Source of the DNA: Acinetobacter lanii
GTDB lineage: Bacteria; Pseudomonadota; Gammaproteobacteria; Pseudomonadales; Moraxellaceae
Reading direction: 5' to 3'
Assembly (NCBI RefSeq): GCF_011578285.1
Contig: NZ_CP049916.1
Coordinates: 868,001-932,000, forward strand
DNA: 64,000 nt
In this document: positions 36,809 through 48,029 of the stretch, in pieces
Layout: each line of letters starts with the position of its first letter
Numbering within the stretch: position 1 is the stretch's first letter
The notes under the pieces: generated by a model
The model's input: the letters and a program-made list of their open reading frames with translations, nothing else
Database searches by the model: none
What the model was told of the DNA's origin: nothing
Made by a program: the position numbers and the translations under genes

Positions 36809-37349
36809 GTCTGACTTTTAAGCTCCAATAAATATTTTCACTTTTATCGCGAATAAGATAGCCTGTTAGCCAAGCTAAATTCACAGTACCATCCATTCTT
36901 TTGGAAAGTTTAATTTTTTCATTGAGCCAATCTAGATGGGTTTTATAGCATTTATCAATATCATAAGTTTCCCAAGATGAATAATCTTCATTCCTGTCTC
37001 TGATCTCAATAAAAAGGCCAGCCAATTTACCACTAGAGTTAAAGTTTAAATGCATCTCTAAATCTAATTCCAATATTTGAACCAATTGAATCTTGTGATT
37101 GTTTTCTAAAATCTGATATCGATCACCTAACTTTTTTTTGGGAATAACTTTTAAGTATTTTTTGGGATTTATAAAGTTTTCATAACAATTTAGATGTAAT
37201 GAATTGCCTTGATCTTTGAACAGAATGCCAGCGCTTAATAATTTTTCTTTGAACTCGGGGAAATTTGTATGAAGTGGAATGAAAATATCATTGATACGTA
37301 GATCACCATGAGTTGGGTCAAAAATAAGAGATTGAATAGTACTGGACAT
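36792..37349 (-). CDS. Hypothetical protein
   Basis: 185 residues, soluble and charged, not recognised. It begins MSSTIQSLIFDPTHGDLRIND; a central LVQILELDLEMHLNFNSSGKLAGLFIEIRDRNEDYSSWETYDID looks like beta strands followed by a helix. It is more AT-rich and Lys/Asn-rich than neighbours and lies next to a duplicated tRNA, both mild signs of acquired DNA. It could be an immunity-type or accessory protein, but nothing in the sequence proves it. Confidence 0.65.
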   Translation of the reverse strand: MSSTIQSLIFDPTHGDLRINDIFIPLHTNFPEFKEKLLSAGILFKDQGNSLHLNCYENFINPKKYLKVIPKKKLGDRYQILENNHKIQLVQILELDLEMHLNFNSSGKLAGLFIEIRDRNEDYSSWETYDIDKCYKTHLDWLNEKIKLSKRMDGTVNLAWLTGYLIRDKSENIYWSLKVRQKNRE

Positions 37350-37425
37350 GCTGAGAGCACCAATTTTATTGTTATGGAAAATTAAGACTTTCTATTTTAA
37401 TGGATCATATCTAAATTTTAGACAT

Positions 37426-37447
37426 AAAAAAACCAGCGCTAGGCTGG
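37426..37447 (-). terminator. Terminator of tRNA-Leu copy A
   Basis: On the minus strand CCAGC-CTAGC-GCTGG-TTTTTTT, 36 bp after the tRNA 3' end. Confidence 0.85.
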
Positions 37448-37482
37448 AGATTTTATTGCACCATTATTCTGTAAGAGAAGAA

Positions 37483-37568
37483 TGGTGCCCGAGGCCAGAC
37501 TCGAACTGGCACGCTTTGTGGGCGGGGGATTTTAAATCCCCTGTGTCTACCGATTTCACCACTCGGGC
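37483..37568 (-). tRNA. tRNA-Leu (anticodon UAA), copy A
   Basis: 86 nt including encoded CCA. On the minus strand it starts GCCCGAG and ends CTCGGGCACCA. The anticodon loop TTTAAAA gives UAA, and the long variable arm (class II) and TTCGAGTC T-loop are present. Confidence 0.95.
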
Positions 37569-37700
37569 ATGAGCGCAATAATAGAGGACGAAATAACAGT
37601 TGGCAAGAGCATTTCTAACTAATTGCTTTGTTTTCAATCAAATCATGCGCTTGTGTGCAAAATTTAATAAATATTCTGTAAAGGATGGCTTGAAAGGGTA

Positions 37701-38432
37701 TTACATAATGCTATCAAGATAGTGTTCAAGATCAACATGTTTATAGGTCATACACAATTTATTCTCAAGATTAATCAGTTCGATGTGCAAATCCACAAAC
37801 TGTTTCTTTTGTTTGACTAAGGTTTGATAGTGTTCAGTGTCTTTTTTATTGATTAAGAGTTTGAAATTAAGTCTCAGTACCTGCTTGTAGGTCCAAAAGC
37901 AGATTCGACGTACTTGCTGTAATTCGTGATATTGCACTGCTGTGGTGGTGGGGCGAAACATATTCTCTTTGTAGAACTTCACAAAGCCAAAGCTCAGTGT
38001 GGCTAAGAAAAAAAGCACCATCAGTAGCCAGCTTTCAGCAAAGGCGATATTTAAACTTTGAAGCACGATCAGTGCAGTAAGCTTCAGTGGTGTGTGTTGC
38101 AGTTGGTTATAGAGCGAGGTGCTACTGTGCTTAATCTGTTTAATAATGATTGGGCAGATCAGCATTAAAAACAGCATGATCCCTAAAGCGGATAAGGAGA
38201 AAGCTTTAAAGTAGTGAATTTCAGCAAAAGAGCGATAGATCATTTCTCCAAAAGCATAGGACAGTGAACCGAAGATCATTAGTGCCAACGCCCAAGGAAT
38301 AAGTTCTTTAAGCTCATCTAAGATGCCTTGAGTTTTAATTTGACCATAGAACAAAAAGTTGCCTTTAAATGCACTTGGATAAAGTTCATGAAGCTGTTGC
38401 AGAAACTGCTCAGATTTTTGATTGCGAATCAT
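37701..38432 (-). CDS. Hypothetical inner-membrane protein between two tRNA-Leu copies
   Basis: 243 residues, unrecognised. Probable transmembrane segments: LIPWALALMIFGSLSYAFG, FSLSALGIMLFLMLICPIII, and one or two in LTALIVLQSLNIAF/WLLMVLFFLATLSFGFV. The C-terminal third is soluble, rich in Lys, Gln and His and likely helical, ending HVDLEHYLDSIM. It is the only gene enclosed by the 153-bp tRNA repeats, suggesting it arrived or was duplicated in with one of them. Confidence 0.75.
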   Translation of the reverse strand: MIRNQKSEQFLQQLHELYPSAFKGNFLFYGQIKTQGILDELKELIPWALALMIFGSLSYAFGEMIYRSFAEIHYFKAFSLSALGIMLFLMLICPIIIKQIKHSSTSLYNQLQHTPLKLTALIVLQSLNIAFAESWLLMVLFFLATLSFGFVKFYKENMFRPTTTAVQYHELQQVRRICFWTYKQVLRLNFKLLINKKDTEHYQTLVKQKKQFVDLHIELINLENKLCMTYKHVDLEHYLDSIM

Positions 38433-38491
38433 GGGAGGGGTAAAGCGAAAAATGTAATTGTAATATATATGAATTCTTAAGTTTTAGACAT

Positions 38492-38513
38492 AAAAAAACC
38501 AGCGCTAGGCTGG
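38492..38513 (-). terminator. Terminator of the tRNA-Cys/tRNA-Leu unit
   Basis: Same CCAGC/GCTGG hairpin and U-run as in copy A. Confidence 0.85.
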
Positions 38514-38548
38514 AAATTTTATTGCACCATTATTCTGTAAGAGAATAA

Positions 38549-38634
38549 TGGTGCCCGAGGCCAGACTCGAACTGGCACGCTTTGTGGGCGGGGGATTTTA
38601 AATCCCCTGTGTCTACCGATTTCACCACTCGGGC
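38549..38634 (-). tRNA. tRNA-Leu (anticodon UAA), copy B
   Basis: Sequence identical to copy A over the whole tRNA. It lies 12 bp after tRNA-Cys on the same strand, so this is probably the ancestral location, processed from a shared transcript. Confidence 0.95.
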
Positions 38635-38646
38635 ATTTTAACAAGA

Positions 38647-38720
38647 TGGAGGCGGAGGTCGGAATCGAACCGGCGTACACGGAGTTGCAGTCCGCTGCAT
38701 GACCACTCTGCCACCCCGCC
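38647..38720 (-). tRNA. tRNA-Cys (anticodon GCA)
   Basis: 74 nt including CCA; the minus strand begins GGCGGGG and ends CCTCCGCCTCCA. Anticodon loop CTGCAAC gives GCA, and GGTTCGATTCC forms the T arm. Confidence 0.95.
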
Positions 38721-38873
38721 ATGTCTTGTTGATGCGTATATTATCAAGCTCTGAAAAAAAAACAATACTCCATGTGGTGTATATGTGCATAAAAACGGCA
38801 TATAGCGAAAAATAATGAAAATAATCATGTATTATGTGCAAAATTGATTCATATCATCACTTGGAGAAGTGCC

Positions 38874-39722
38874 GTGGCATTAGTTTTAGATGGTCGTGCA
38901 TTGGCGAAGCAAATTGAAGCTGACTTGTTGACTCGCGTAGAAGCGTTGAAAGAGAAAACAGGTCGTACCCCAATTTTGGCGACTATTTTAGTGGGTGACG
39001 ATGGTGCATCTGCGACTTATGTACGTATGAAAGGGAACGCTTGCCGACGTGTCGGTATGGATTCATTGAAAGTTGAACTTCCAACTGAAACCACAACAGA
39101 ACAATTATTGGCTGAAATTGAAAAACTCAATGCTAATCCAGATGTTCACGGTATTCTTTTACAACATCCAGTTCCTGCGCAGATTGATGAGCGCGCATGT
39201 TTTGATGCAATTTCACTTGCAAAAGATGTGGATGGGGTAACTTGCTTGGGTTATGGTCGTATGGCGATGGGTGAGGCTGCTTATGGTTCTGCGACACCTG
39301 CCGGCATCATGACGATTCTAAAAGAAAATAACATTGAAATTGCAGCTAAACATGCTGTGGTGGTGGGCCGTTCTGCAATTTTAGGTAAACCGATGGCTGC
39401 AATGTTGCTCGAAGCCAATGCAACCGTGACCATTTGCCATTCACGTACCCAAGACTTAGCAAGCTTTGTGAACCAAGCCGATATTATTGTCGGTGCTGTA
39501 GGTAAGGCGGAGCTCATTCAAAAAGATTGGATTAAGCCGGGTGCAGTGGTGGTTGATGCAGGCTTCCATCCACGTGAGGGTGGCGGTGTCGGTGATATTC
39601 AATTACAAGGTATTGAAGAGATTGCATCCGCGTATACACCTGTACCGGGTGGTGTAGGTCCAATGACCATTACCACTTTGATTCGTCAAACGGTTGAAGC
39701 GGCTGAAAAAGCGCTAGGTTAA
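38874..39722 (+). CDS. folD: Bifunctional methylene-THF dehydrogenase/cyclohydrolase
   Basis: 282 residues from a GTG start at 38874, placed 8 nt after TTGGAGAAG; upstream in-frame codons give a non-conserved leader. It interconverts 5,10-methylene- and 10-formyl-tetrahydrofolate with NADP. The catalytic Lys lies in TYVRMK, the NADP-binding loop is [14 protein letters not shown], and [14 protein letters not shown] is the C-terminal signature. The usual QLPLP motif reads QHPVP here. Confidence 0.96.
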   Translation: MALVLDGRALAKQIEADLLTRVEALKEKTGRTPILATILVGDDGASATYVRMKGNACRRVGMDSLKVELPTETTTEQLLAEIEKLNANPDVHGILLQHPVPAQIDERACFDAISLAKDVDGVTCLGYGRMAMGEAAYGSATPAGIMTILKENNIEIAAKHAVVVGRSAILGKPMAAMLLEANATVTICHSRTQDLASFVNQADIIVGAVGKAELIQKDWIKPGAVVVDAGFHPREGGGVGDIQLQGIEEIASAYTPVPGGVGPMTITTLIRQTVEAAEKALG

Positions 39723-40001
39723 TTTTTTACTTAAAAGATCTTAAAGTCACAACGGAGTCTTACTGTTGGGACTTATTAATTTAAGAAGCTCGTATGTTAC
39801 TTTTGTTTCGGCGAAATGAGGAGCGAGCTACGCAAGAAAACCATTTGTCATCTGCTGAACTCGACATATTTTGTCTTTCGATTAATGATGTCGCAGAAAC
39901 ATTGTTAATTCGATTAAGGTCTGTCTCGTACAGCAGCAGACGACGATGTCGCGCACCCATTATGTTTATATATTCAAATAAAATCATCTCCAAGGCTTAA
40001 T
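39723..40001. other. Unexplained spacer between folD and a methyltransferase gene
   Basis: About 280 bp. The middle (39790-39970) is less AT-rich than typical spacers here and is open on both strands (68 and 70 codons), neither with a good ribosome-binding site or recognisable product. It might be a small RNA, an old gene remnant or a dispersed element. Confidence 0.4.
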
Positions 40002-40670
40002 ATGAGCTGTACTTTCCAATTTCCTAAAGCACCGGAACATCTACTTAAAGCTTTGCATGACGTGATTCCATATTGTGAATTGCATGCACAGCAGTTACCT
40101 GAAACGCCGATTTCCCTGTGGTTGATTCCCCCTGTCTTTCCAACAGACAAACTCGATGATGAGGTGATTCGTCGGATCTGGAACGATACGCCGTATTGGA
40201 TCTTCTGTTGGGCTTCAGGTTTGGCTATGGCGCAATGCTTGTTAGCTGAACCACATCATGTTAAAGATAAAGTGGTTTTAGACTTTGGTGCAGGCTCAGG
40301 TGTCGTTGCAATTGCGGCAAAAATGGCAGGGGCAAAACGCGTCATTTGTTGTGATATTGACTCTGTTAGCTTAGATGCCTGCCGCGCCAATGCTGAATTA
40401 AATGATGTTGAGCTTGAATACTTAGATGATTTGTATAAAGCCGAGCAAGTCGATGTGTTACTGGCAGCAGACGTACTGTATGACCAATGCAATCGCTTCT
40501 TCTTGGATGAATTTTTAAAATTTGCGTCTGAGGTATGGGTTGCAGACAGTCGCGTGAAAAACTTTAGTCATCCTAAATATGAAAAATTGGATGAAAGAAG
40601 TGCAACCACTTGGCCTGATTTGGATGAATCGCCTGAATTTAGAAATGTGAGTTTTTATAAGACGCTATAA
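40002..40670 (+). CDS. Class I SAM-dependent methyltransferase (ETFB lysine methyltransferase-like)
   Basis: 222 residues, soluble. The SAM site is VLDFGAGSGVVAIAA (~92-106), followed by the acidic CCDID and a LLAADVLYD motif IV. PYWIFCWASGLAMAQ just before motif I resembles the PrmA/METTL20 group, whose members methylate lysines of ribosomal protein L11 or the electron-transfer flavoprotein beta subunit. ETFB as substrate is an inference. Confidence 0.83.
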   Translation: MSCTFQFPKAPEHLLKALHDVIPYCELHAQQLPETPISLWLIPPVFPTDKLDDEVIRRIWNDTPYWIFCWASGLAMAQCLLAEPHHVKDKVVLDFGAGSGVVAIAAKMAGAKRVICCDIDSVSLDACRANAELNDVELEYLDDLYKAEQVDVLLAADVLYDQCNRFFLDEFLKFASEVWVADSRVKNFSHPKYEKLDERSATTWPDLDESPEFRNVSFYKTL

Positions 40671-40684
40671 ATAGCGTCTTTTTT
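40660..40684 (+). terminator. Terminator overlapping the methyltransferase stop codon
   Basis: AGACGCTA/TAGCGTCT stem with the stop codon in the loop region, then six U. Confidence 0.85.
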
Positions 40685-40704
40685 ATCTCTCAATCATTTT
40701 AATA

Positions 40705-41136
40705 TTAAGAACAAGTGTAACGCACGACACTTAAAGTAGTTGGTTTGGTTTCAAGTGCCTGACGAGTTGCATAGTCATCACTACTGGTGTTGGTTTGGGT
40801 GTTAGAAAATCCAAAAGAGGTTCGGCTTTGACCTAAGCGAATATTTTTTTGATCATTTTGTCCTAGGCTTGGATTGATAATTTCATTCACACTTAAAATA
40901 TTCAGTTGGTAATTTTGATTACTTCCCAATACTTTTTGACATGCGCGCATGAGCTTATTTTGATCCAATTGCTGATCTTTACGCCCAGCTAGGGTATAAG
41001 CCAAAGTGGCACTATTTGTACTTTGATTTTCAATTTGATAGCCCGTCATGCCATTGTATTGACGAGGCGTGGTTTGACATGCGGTAAGTGCCAAAGTCAT
41101 AAGGCTAAACCCCAGAAGAGCAGCATTTTTTTTCAT
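40705..41136 (-). CDS. Small predicted lipoprotein
   Basis: 143 residues from the ATG at 41136, preceded by AGGA. The signal peptide MKKNAALLGFSLMTLALTAC ends in lipobox LTAC, so Cys20 should be lipidated. The mature part is short and beta-rich, with Asn/Gln/Thr-rich stretches and no known domain recognised; it ends VRYTCS, with two further Cys that may pair. Function unknown. Confidence 0.75.
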   Translation of the reverse strand: MKKNAALLGFSLMTLALTACQTTPRQYNGMTGYQIENQSTNSATLAYTLAGRKDQQLDQNKLMRACQKVLGSNQNYQLNILSVNEIINPSLGQNDQKNIRLGQSRTSFGFSNTQTNTSSDDYATRQALETKPTTLSVVRYTCS

Positions 41137-41509
41137 TGTGACATCGTCCTGAATAAGTTGCTTTAAGTATGCCATAGCTTGTGTGGTGCTTTGATGGCTA
41201 AAAATGAAAAAGAGCTTTCTGAATTTTAAATTTTATCCAAGCTTATTGCTCAAATGGGTTTGCAATAGATCTTTTGCAAAAGTTGAAAAATGTTCAAAAT
41301 TAAATAATAAAATGCAGCTTGAAAGGTTTCTTTTCACTTTGTGAGAAGGTGAGGATAAGGAAAATTTTCATATAAATTCTCTCCCTAACCCCTCCTTTTA
41401 AAGGAGAGGGAGCTTTAGTTATGAATTAAATCGTGGTTAAAATTTGATTTATGCAAGAAGTTTAATATGGGATGGATTAAAATCTATAGAGATATACATT
41501 GCATAAAAA
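41137..41509. other. Spacer with a REP-like element
   Basis: No gene seen. CCCTAACCCCTCC and GGAGAGGGAG around 41382-41411 are related to the cluster at 25195-25475. The remainder is AT-rich without clear signals. Confidence 0.5.
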
Positions 41510-41533
41510 AAAGGTCACCGAAGTGACCTTTTT
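41510..41533. terminator. Terminator of pckG
   Basis: AAAAAGGTCAC pairs with GTGACCTTTTT across a 4-nt loop; symmetrical U-runs. Confidence 0.9.
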
Positions 41534-41545
41534 AGATAGCTCAAC

Positions 41546-43375
41546 TTAAGCTGATTTAACCGCTTCTAAAAGCTCATTTTGACGTGCTTTAAGAGCCGCT
41601 GGTAAACGATCACCCAATTTATCAAACAATTCAGTGTGGCTTTCAAGCTCTTTGATCCATTGATCTTTATCTTGTGAAGTCACCAAGTCAAATTGTTCTT
41701 TGGTAAAGTCTGAACCCGCCCAGTTCAATTGTTCGTAAGTTGGAACACGACCAATTGGAGTATCAACAGCAGTTGCACGACCTTCACAACGATCGATGAT
41801 CCACTCAAGAACACGCATGTTTTGACCGAAACCAGGCCATACGAAGTTGCCTTCAGCATCACGACGGAACCAGTTTACGTTATAGATACCCGGAAGTTTA
41901 TTGCCAGCAGCTTCAGCTTTTGCAGCAACTTGCTCGCCCATTTCTAACCAGTGAGTGAAGTAATCCGCCATGTTGTAGCCAGCGAAAGGAAGCATCGCAA
42001 ATGGGTCGCGACGTACCACACCTTGTTGACCTACAGCAGCAGCAGTGGTTTCAGAACCCATCGTTGCAGCTTTATACACACCATCCACCCAGTCAAATGC
42101 TTCTGAAATTAGAGGCACTGTGTCTGCACGACGACCACCGAAGATGAACGCAGAAATTGGAACACCAGCTGGATTTTCCCAGTCAGCATCGATAGAAGGG
42201 CATTGACCCGCAGATACAGTGAAACGAGCGTTTGGATGTGCTGCTTTTTCTTCACCAGTGTGTGGTTGTCCTTTCCAGTTCGTAAGATTTGCAGGCGCTT
42301 CTTTAGTTAGACCTTCCCACCAAACTTCACCGTTGTCTGTTACTGCAACGTTGGTATAGATCACGTCTTTGTGCAATGTTGCCATACAGTTCGGGTTGGT
42401 TTTGGTATTTGTACCAGGAGCAACACCGAAGAAACCAGCTTCAGGGTTGATTGCATATAGACGACCATCTTCACCTGGTTTGATCCAAGCAATATCGTCA
42501 CCTACAGTTTCAATTTTCCAACCTTCATAACCTGCTGGTGGAATTAACATAGCAAAGTTGGTTTTACCACACGCTGATGGGAATGCAGCAGCGATGTAGT
42601 GTTTTTCGCCTTGTGGGTTTGTCACACCAAGGATCAACATGTGTTCAGCCAACCAACCTTGTTGACGACCCATGTAAGATGCAATACGTAACGCTAGGCA
42701 TTTTTTACCGAGCAATGCGTTACCGCCGTAACCAGAACCAAATGACCAGATTTCACGCGTTTCTGGATAATGCACAATCCATTTATCCGGGTTGCACGGC
42801 CAAGCAACGTCTTTTTGACCTTCTTCGAGTGGCGCACCAACAGTATGAACACAAGGAACATATTCGCCGTCAGTACCCAAAACGTCATAAACAGCTTTAC
42901 CTATACGAGCCATTTTTGACATGCTGACTGCAACATAAGGAGAGTCAGTCAATTCGATACCGATGTGTGCAATATGAGAACCTAAAGGACCCATAGAGAA
43001 AGGTACAACGTACAAAGTACGACCTTTCATAGAACCATCAAATAAACCGTTTAATCGTGCACGCATTTCAGCAGGCGCTTCCCAGTTGTTGGTTGCACCA
43101 GCATCTTCTTTGTTTTCTGAACAAATATATGTACGACCTTCAACACGAGCAACGTCAGAAGGATCAGAATTCGCTAAATAAGAACCAGGATGTTTTTCTT
43201 GGTTAAGTGCTTGCATGGTGCCATTAGAGATCATCAAATCGATATAACGTTGATACTCTTCAGGGCTACCGTCACACCACTCAATTTTCGCTGGCTTAGT
43301 TAATTGTGCAATCTCTTCCACCCATGCAATAAGCTGAGGGTGACGAACGAATTCTGGTGCGTTCACTTGGGTCAT
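41546..43375 (-). CDS. pckG: Phosphoenolpyruvate carboxykinase (GTP)
   Basis: 609 residues from the ATG at 43375; the frame extends 15 codons further upstream without conserved sequence. It converts oxaloacetate and GTP to PEP for gluconeogenesis, important in bacteria living on organic acids. The P-loop with the reactive Cys is [12 protein letters not shown] (about residue 270); [11 protein letters not shown] and [15 protein letters not shown] are GTP-type signatures. It stands alone. Confidence 0.97.
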   Translation of the reverse strand: MTQVNAPEFVRHPQLIAWVEEIAQLTKPAKIEWCDGSPEEYQRYIDLMISNGTMQALNQEKHPGSYLANSDPSDVARVEGRTYICSENKEDAGATNNWEAPAEMRARLNGLFDGSMKGRTLYVVPFSMGPLGSHIAHIGIELTDSPYVAVSMSKMARIGKAVYDVLGTDGEYVPCVHTVGAPLEEGQKDVAWPCNPDKWIVHYPETREIWSFGSGYGGNALLGKKCLALRIASYMGRQQGWLAEHMLILGVTNPQGEKHYIAAAFPSACGKTNFAMLIPPAGYEGWKIETVGDDIAWIKPGEDGRLYAINPEAGFFGVAPGTNTKTNPNCMATLHKDVIYTNVAVTDNGEVWWEGLTKEAPANLTNWKGQPHTGEEKAAHPNARFTVSAGQCPSIDADWENPAGVPISAFIFGGRRADTVPLISEAFDWVDGVYKAATMGSETTAAAVGQQGVVRRDPFAMLPFAGYNMADYFTHWLEMGEQVAAKAEAAGNKLPGIYNVNWFRRDAEGNFVWPGFGQNMRVLEWIIDRCEGRATAVDTPIGRVPTYEQLNWAGSDFTKEQFDLVTSQDKDQWIKELESHTELFDKLGDRLPAALKARQNELLEAVKSA

Positions 43376-43777
43376 GGTGAGGCCTATATCAAATGTGTAC
43401 AATTGGCGTACAAATAACAATCCAAACCTAAAAAAAGATGTTTGGATTTGAGTATGAAAAAAGTGGCTGTATTAAAGCATATTTCAATAAAAAAAATAAG
43501 ACCAAAGGCTAAATTGGGGAATGAGAACTATTTTTATATAACCAAATGAAATATAAGTATTTTATAAATTATTTACGGTCTTAATTGTAAAATTGATTAA
43601 CTTGATGTTTAGTATTTTTGTAATAAATAGTCTTATATATGAATCATTTGACATAAATTAAAATGATTCGTTATTGATCGATTGTATAAATCAGCATAAT
43701 CAAAATTTTACATAAAGGGGCTATTTTTTCGAGCTCAATTGGTCGAAATTATTCAAAAATAAGTACAGATACAATAA
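43376..43777. other. AT-rich divergent spacer between pckG and a lipid-kinase-like gene
   Basis: No gene seen in about 400 bp. It must contain both divergent promoters; a TTGACA lies near 43648 on the plus strand but has no convincing -10 partner. Confidence 0.5.
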
Positions 43778-44719
43778 ATGATGAATATGTCCTTAAAACC
43801 TTTATCGATGATATATAACGAAAAGTCAGGGTTTCACGCCAGTAAAAATGATCAAATTTATGAACAATTAATGACATTATGGACTGAGCAAGGCTTTGAA
43901 ATTCAAGTCTTTGATATCGCTTCAGAAGCAAGCATTGAGGTGTTAATGCAAAAGGTGGTCAGTCGCCATCAACAGTACACAGATCATGGTGTGATAGTGG
44001 CAGCAGGCGGAGATGGAACCCTTAATGCCGTCGCATCGCAATTGCTCAATCAAGAAATTCCGATGGGGATATTGCCGCTTGGTACTTTTAACTATGTGGC
44101 GCGGGTTTTAAATATTCCGCTTGATTTATTAGAGGCAGCCAAGATTGTGGGCACAGGTGAAGCACGGGCTTCACATGTGGCTCGCATTAATGATCATATC
44201 TATTTAAACAACGCCAGTTTGGGCTTGTATCCTTTATTTATTAAAAAACGTGAATTGTATAATCAAAAATTTGGTCGCTTTCCTTTACATGCTTATACCT
44301 CAGGATTGGATGTTCTGATTCGTGATCGTAAAGAACTGAAACTCGAATTGGAAGTGGATGGCACAAAATATCCAGTCAAAACACCGTTACTATTTTTTGG
44401 TAACAATCAACTTCAACTCGAAGAGATGAAATTAAAAATTGCCAAGTGCGCCGAGCTTGGAGAAGTGGCAGGAGTGATTCTTGCCAAGAGTGATAAAGCC
44501 ACTTTATTTAAGACTTTATTTCAATTAATTCGAGGCAACTTGGAAAAGGCGGCAGACGTTTATAGTTTTAGTGGAGAGCAGGTCGCGGTATATTCTAAAA
44601 AATCATCACTGACCATTGCCATTGATGGTGAACTCATGGAAATAAAAACACCACTCCATTTTTCAGTGGCAAAGAACGCTTTAAAAATTATGGTGCCATA
44701 TGATTCTGCATCTGTCTGA
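43778..44719 (+). CDS. Diacylglycerol kinase-like (DAGKc domain) lipid kinase
   Basis: 313 residues. The DAGK catalytic domain has GGDGTLNAVA (77-86) and LPLGTFNYVARVLNIP (NTP and substrate binding), with the C-terminal beta-sandwich ending in IAIDGELME. Family members (DgkB, YegS, sphingosine kinases) phosphorylate diacylglycerol or related lipids; the true substrate is unknown. It overlaps the next gene by 20 bp, so the two are translationally coupled. Confidence 0.87.
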   Translation: MMNMSLKPLSMIYNEKSGFHASKNDQIYEQLMTLWTEQGFEIQVFDIASEASIEVLMQKVVSRHQQYTDHGVIVAAGGDGTLNAVASQLLNQEIPMGILPLGTFNYVARVLNIPLDLLEAAKIVGTGEARASHVARINDHIYLNNASLGLYPLFIKKRELYNQKFGRFPLHAYTSGLDVLIRDRKELKLELEVDGTKYPVKTPLLFFGNNQLQLEEMKLKIAKCAELGEVAGVILAKSDKATLFKTLFQLIRGNLEKAADVYSFSGEQVAVYSKKSSLTIAIDGELMEIKTPLHFSVAKNALKIMVPYDSASV

Positions 44720-45479
44720 TCTGCATTTTGGTACCGAAAAAATTGAATGTATCGAAGCGATACAGCGTTTTTGTCAGTTGCATCCACCTGAAGCGGTGGT
44801 GGTCAGTGGTGATTTGACTCAGCGCGCTCGGTTTAAACAGTTTTATGCTTGCAAGCAATTCTTAGAAAGCTTAGACAGGCCTTATATTGTGATTCCGGGC
44901 AATCACGATATTCCGCTGTATCATCTATGGAATCGTTTCTTTAGTCCTTTTGCACGTTATCAACTATTTTTTGGGCAGATGGAAAGCGTTTTGGAAACCG
45001 AACATTTCTATATTGTCGGTCTAAACAGTATCCGTCGGCGATATCACACCCGAGGCTATATTTCGCTTGAGCAAATTGAACGCACGGATCAGTTACTGCA
45101 ACACGCCCCACCAGACAAAATCAAACTGATTTTGGCACATCAACCTTTTTATACCCCACCTGATGATCAGCATGGGATTAAGGATTGTCCAGTATTAGGC
45201 AAAATGGCTTTAGAGATGTGGGCGAAATCAGGTTTAAATGGATTATTGCATGGGCATTTACACCAAAGTGCATTCTATAATTTGAATGAGATTTACAATT
45301 TAAACGCTCATCATCCCATACTCGAAATTCATGCCGGGACAGCAACCTCTTATCGTCTGCATCACGGACTTCCCAATGGCTTTAATGTGATTGAAAATAA
45401 TATGGATGTGCATCCTTATTATTTTGAAGTAGCGCGACAAGATTTTATTTTAGATCAGCGAATCATCGAAAAGGCTTAA
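44700..45479 (+). CDS. Calcineurin-like metallophosphoesterase
   Basis: 259 residues. All signature blocks for the dimetal centre are present: [21 protein letters not shown], the HQPFY loop and HGHLHQ. It begins with [10 protein letters not shown] and overlaps the lipid-kinase gene, suggesting the pair acts in one lipid or phosphate-ester pathway. Class III cyclic-nucleotide phosphodiesterases and UDP-diacylglucosamine hydrolases are related folds. Confidence 0.87.
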   Translation: MILHLSDLHFGTEKIECIEAIQRFCQLHPPEAVVVSGDLTQRARFKQFYACKQFLESLDRPYIVIPGNHDIPLYHLWNRFFSPFARYQLFFGQMESVLETEHFYIVGLNSIRRRYHTRGYISLEQIERTDQLLQHAPPDKIKLILAHQPFYTPPDDQHGIKDCPVLGKMALEMWAKSGLNGLLHGHLHQSAFYNLNEIYNLNAHHPILEIHAGTATSYRLHHGLPNGFNVIENNMDVHPYYFEVARQDFILDQRIIEKA

Positions 45480-45535
45480 ATCGCCTAAATTCGTCTAAAA
45501 AAAACACAAAAAGTTCATTTTTTTTAATTTTTCCC

Positions 45536-45563
45536 CTTGAAGCGTTTTTTTCCATCCCCACAA
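45536..45563 (+). promoter_or_regulatory. Sigma32 (heat-shock) promoter of groESL
   Basis: CTTGAA (45536-45541) and CCCCACAA (45556-45563) are separated by 14 bp, fitting the sigma32 consensus CTTGAAA / CCCCATNT. About 95 bp of leader precede groES. Confidence 0.8.
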
Positions 45564-45658
45564 CAGTGTCATCAAATCGATTTTATTCGATGATGACCGA
45601 TGGAATAAAAACGTCATCATCTTTTGACCAAAAAAGACTAAGTCTGATGGAGTTTACT

Positions 45659-45949
45659 ATGAGCAATATTCGTCCTTTACACGACAACGTTGTGATTCGC
45701 CGTGTTGAGAAAGAAACTAAAACTGCTGGTGGTTTAATTTTAAGTACTTCAGCAGCTGAGCAACCTGCTCAAGGTGAAGTAATTGCAGTGGGTAACGGTA
45801 AAGTCACCGACAACGGCGTTCGCGCTTTAGACGTTAAAGTGGGCGACAATGTATTGTTTGGTACCTATGCAGGTACAAAAGTAAAAGTTGCAGGTGAAGA
45901 ACTTCTGATTATGAAAGAGTCTGATATTTTAGCGGTTCTAGAAGGTTAA
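45659..45949 (+). CDS. groES: Co-chaperonin GroES
   Basis: 96 residues from the ATG at 45659, 6 nt after GATGGAG; the longer upstream frame is leader sequence. It caps the GroEL ring during folding. It begins [13 protein letters not shown], has the mobile loop [19 protein letters not shown] and ends [10 protein letters not shown]. Operon with groEL, 70 bp downstream. Confidence 0.98.
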   Translation: MSNIRPLHDNVVIRRVEKETKTAGGLILSTSAAEQPAQGEVIAVGNGKVTDNGVRALDVKVGDNVLFGTYAGTKVKVAGEELLIMKESDILAVLEG

Positions 45950-46001
45950 TTCAGAACGCTATTCAGTACTTTTTCTTTGCAAGTAAATTGTAAAATTTTA
46001 A

Positions 46002-47654
<1,653 letters not shown>

Positions 47655-47677
47655 TTCATCAACTGACTATTGAAATC

Positions 47678-47706
47678 AAAAAACCCCCATGTATGGGGGT
47701 TTTTTA
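47678..47706 (+). terminator. Terminator of groESL
   Basis: AAAAAACCCCCAT/ATGGGGGTTTTTT perfect hairpin. Confidence 0.95.
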
Positions 47707-47846
47707 CATTTTGATAAATATAAGTATTTGTTAAATAATGAAATTAGAATTTTTTGTGAAAAAAAGTACGACTTTGGTGTATAAAATGTTGGCGAAATTA
47801 AAGAAATAGTTTATAGTTTGATCAAAATATGATTGATGCTACTTAA

Positions 47847-48029
47847 ATGAAAAACAATCAAATCAATAATCAGAACTCTAATATTGAAGATCATGAAGAA
47901 TTTATTTGGGTAAACAAGAATGAAATAAAGTCTCTATATAGCAAACTGATTGAATACGAAACTCAGTTGTCCCTCTACAAAGAAATGTTGAAAAAAAATG
48001 CAGTGAATGACTCGATTAGCATTTACTAA
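47847..48029 (+). CDS. Possible small protein
   Basis: 60 residues, Asn/Lys/Glu-rich, predicted helical in the second half (NEIKSLYSKLIEYETQLSLYKEML). There is no strong ribosome-binding site; a hydrophilic helix with heptad-like spacing makes it plausible but unproven. It overlaps the 3' end of the convergent regulator gene by 14 bp. Confidence 0.4.
   Translation: MKNNQINNQNSNIEDHEEFIWVNKNEIKSLYSKLIEYETQLSLYKEMLKKNAVNDSISIY

Larger units (their letters stand above)
37416..37568 (-). repeat. 153-bp direct repeat containing tRNA-Leu, copy A
   Basis: Matches 38482-38634 with two mismatches, in the spacer between terminator and tRNA. It contains the tRNA gene, its 3' spacer and its terminator, and ends exactly at the tRNA 5' end. 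Confidence 0.9.
38482..38634 (-). repeat. 153-bp direct repeat containing tRNA-Leu, copy B
   Basis: Partner of 37416-37568 at an offset of 1066 bp. It is directly followed, upstream in transcription, by tRNA-Cys. Confidence 0.9.

Noticed and set aside
37348..37572. 74-codon plus-strand ORF over the first tRNA-Leu
   Set aside because: It reads through the antisense of the tRNA and terminator. Similar frames over 38519-38841 were dismissed for the same reason.
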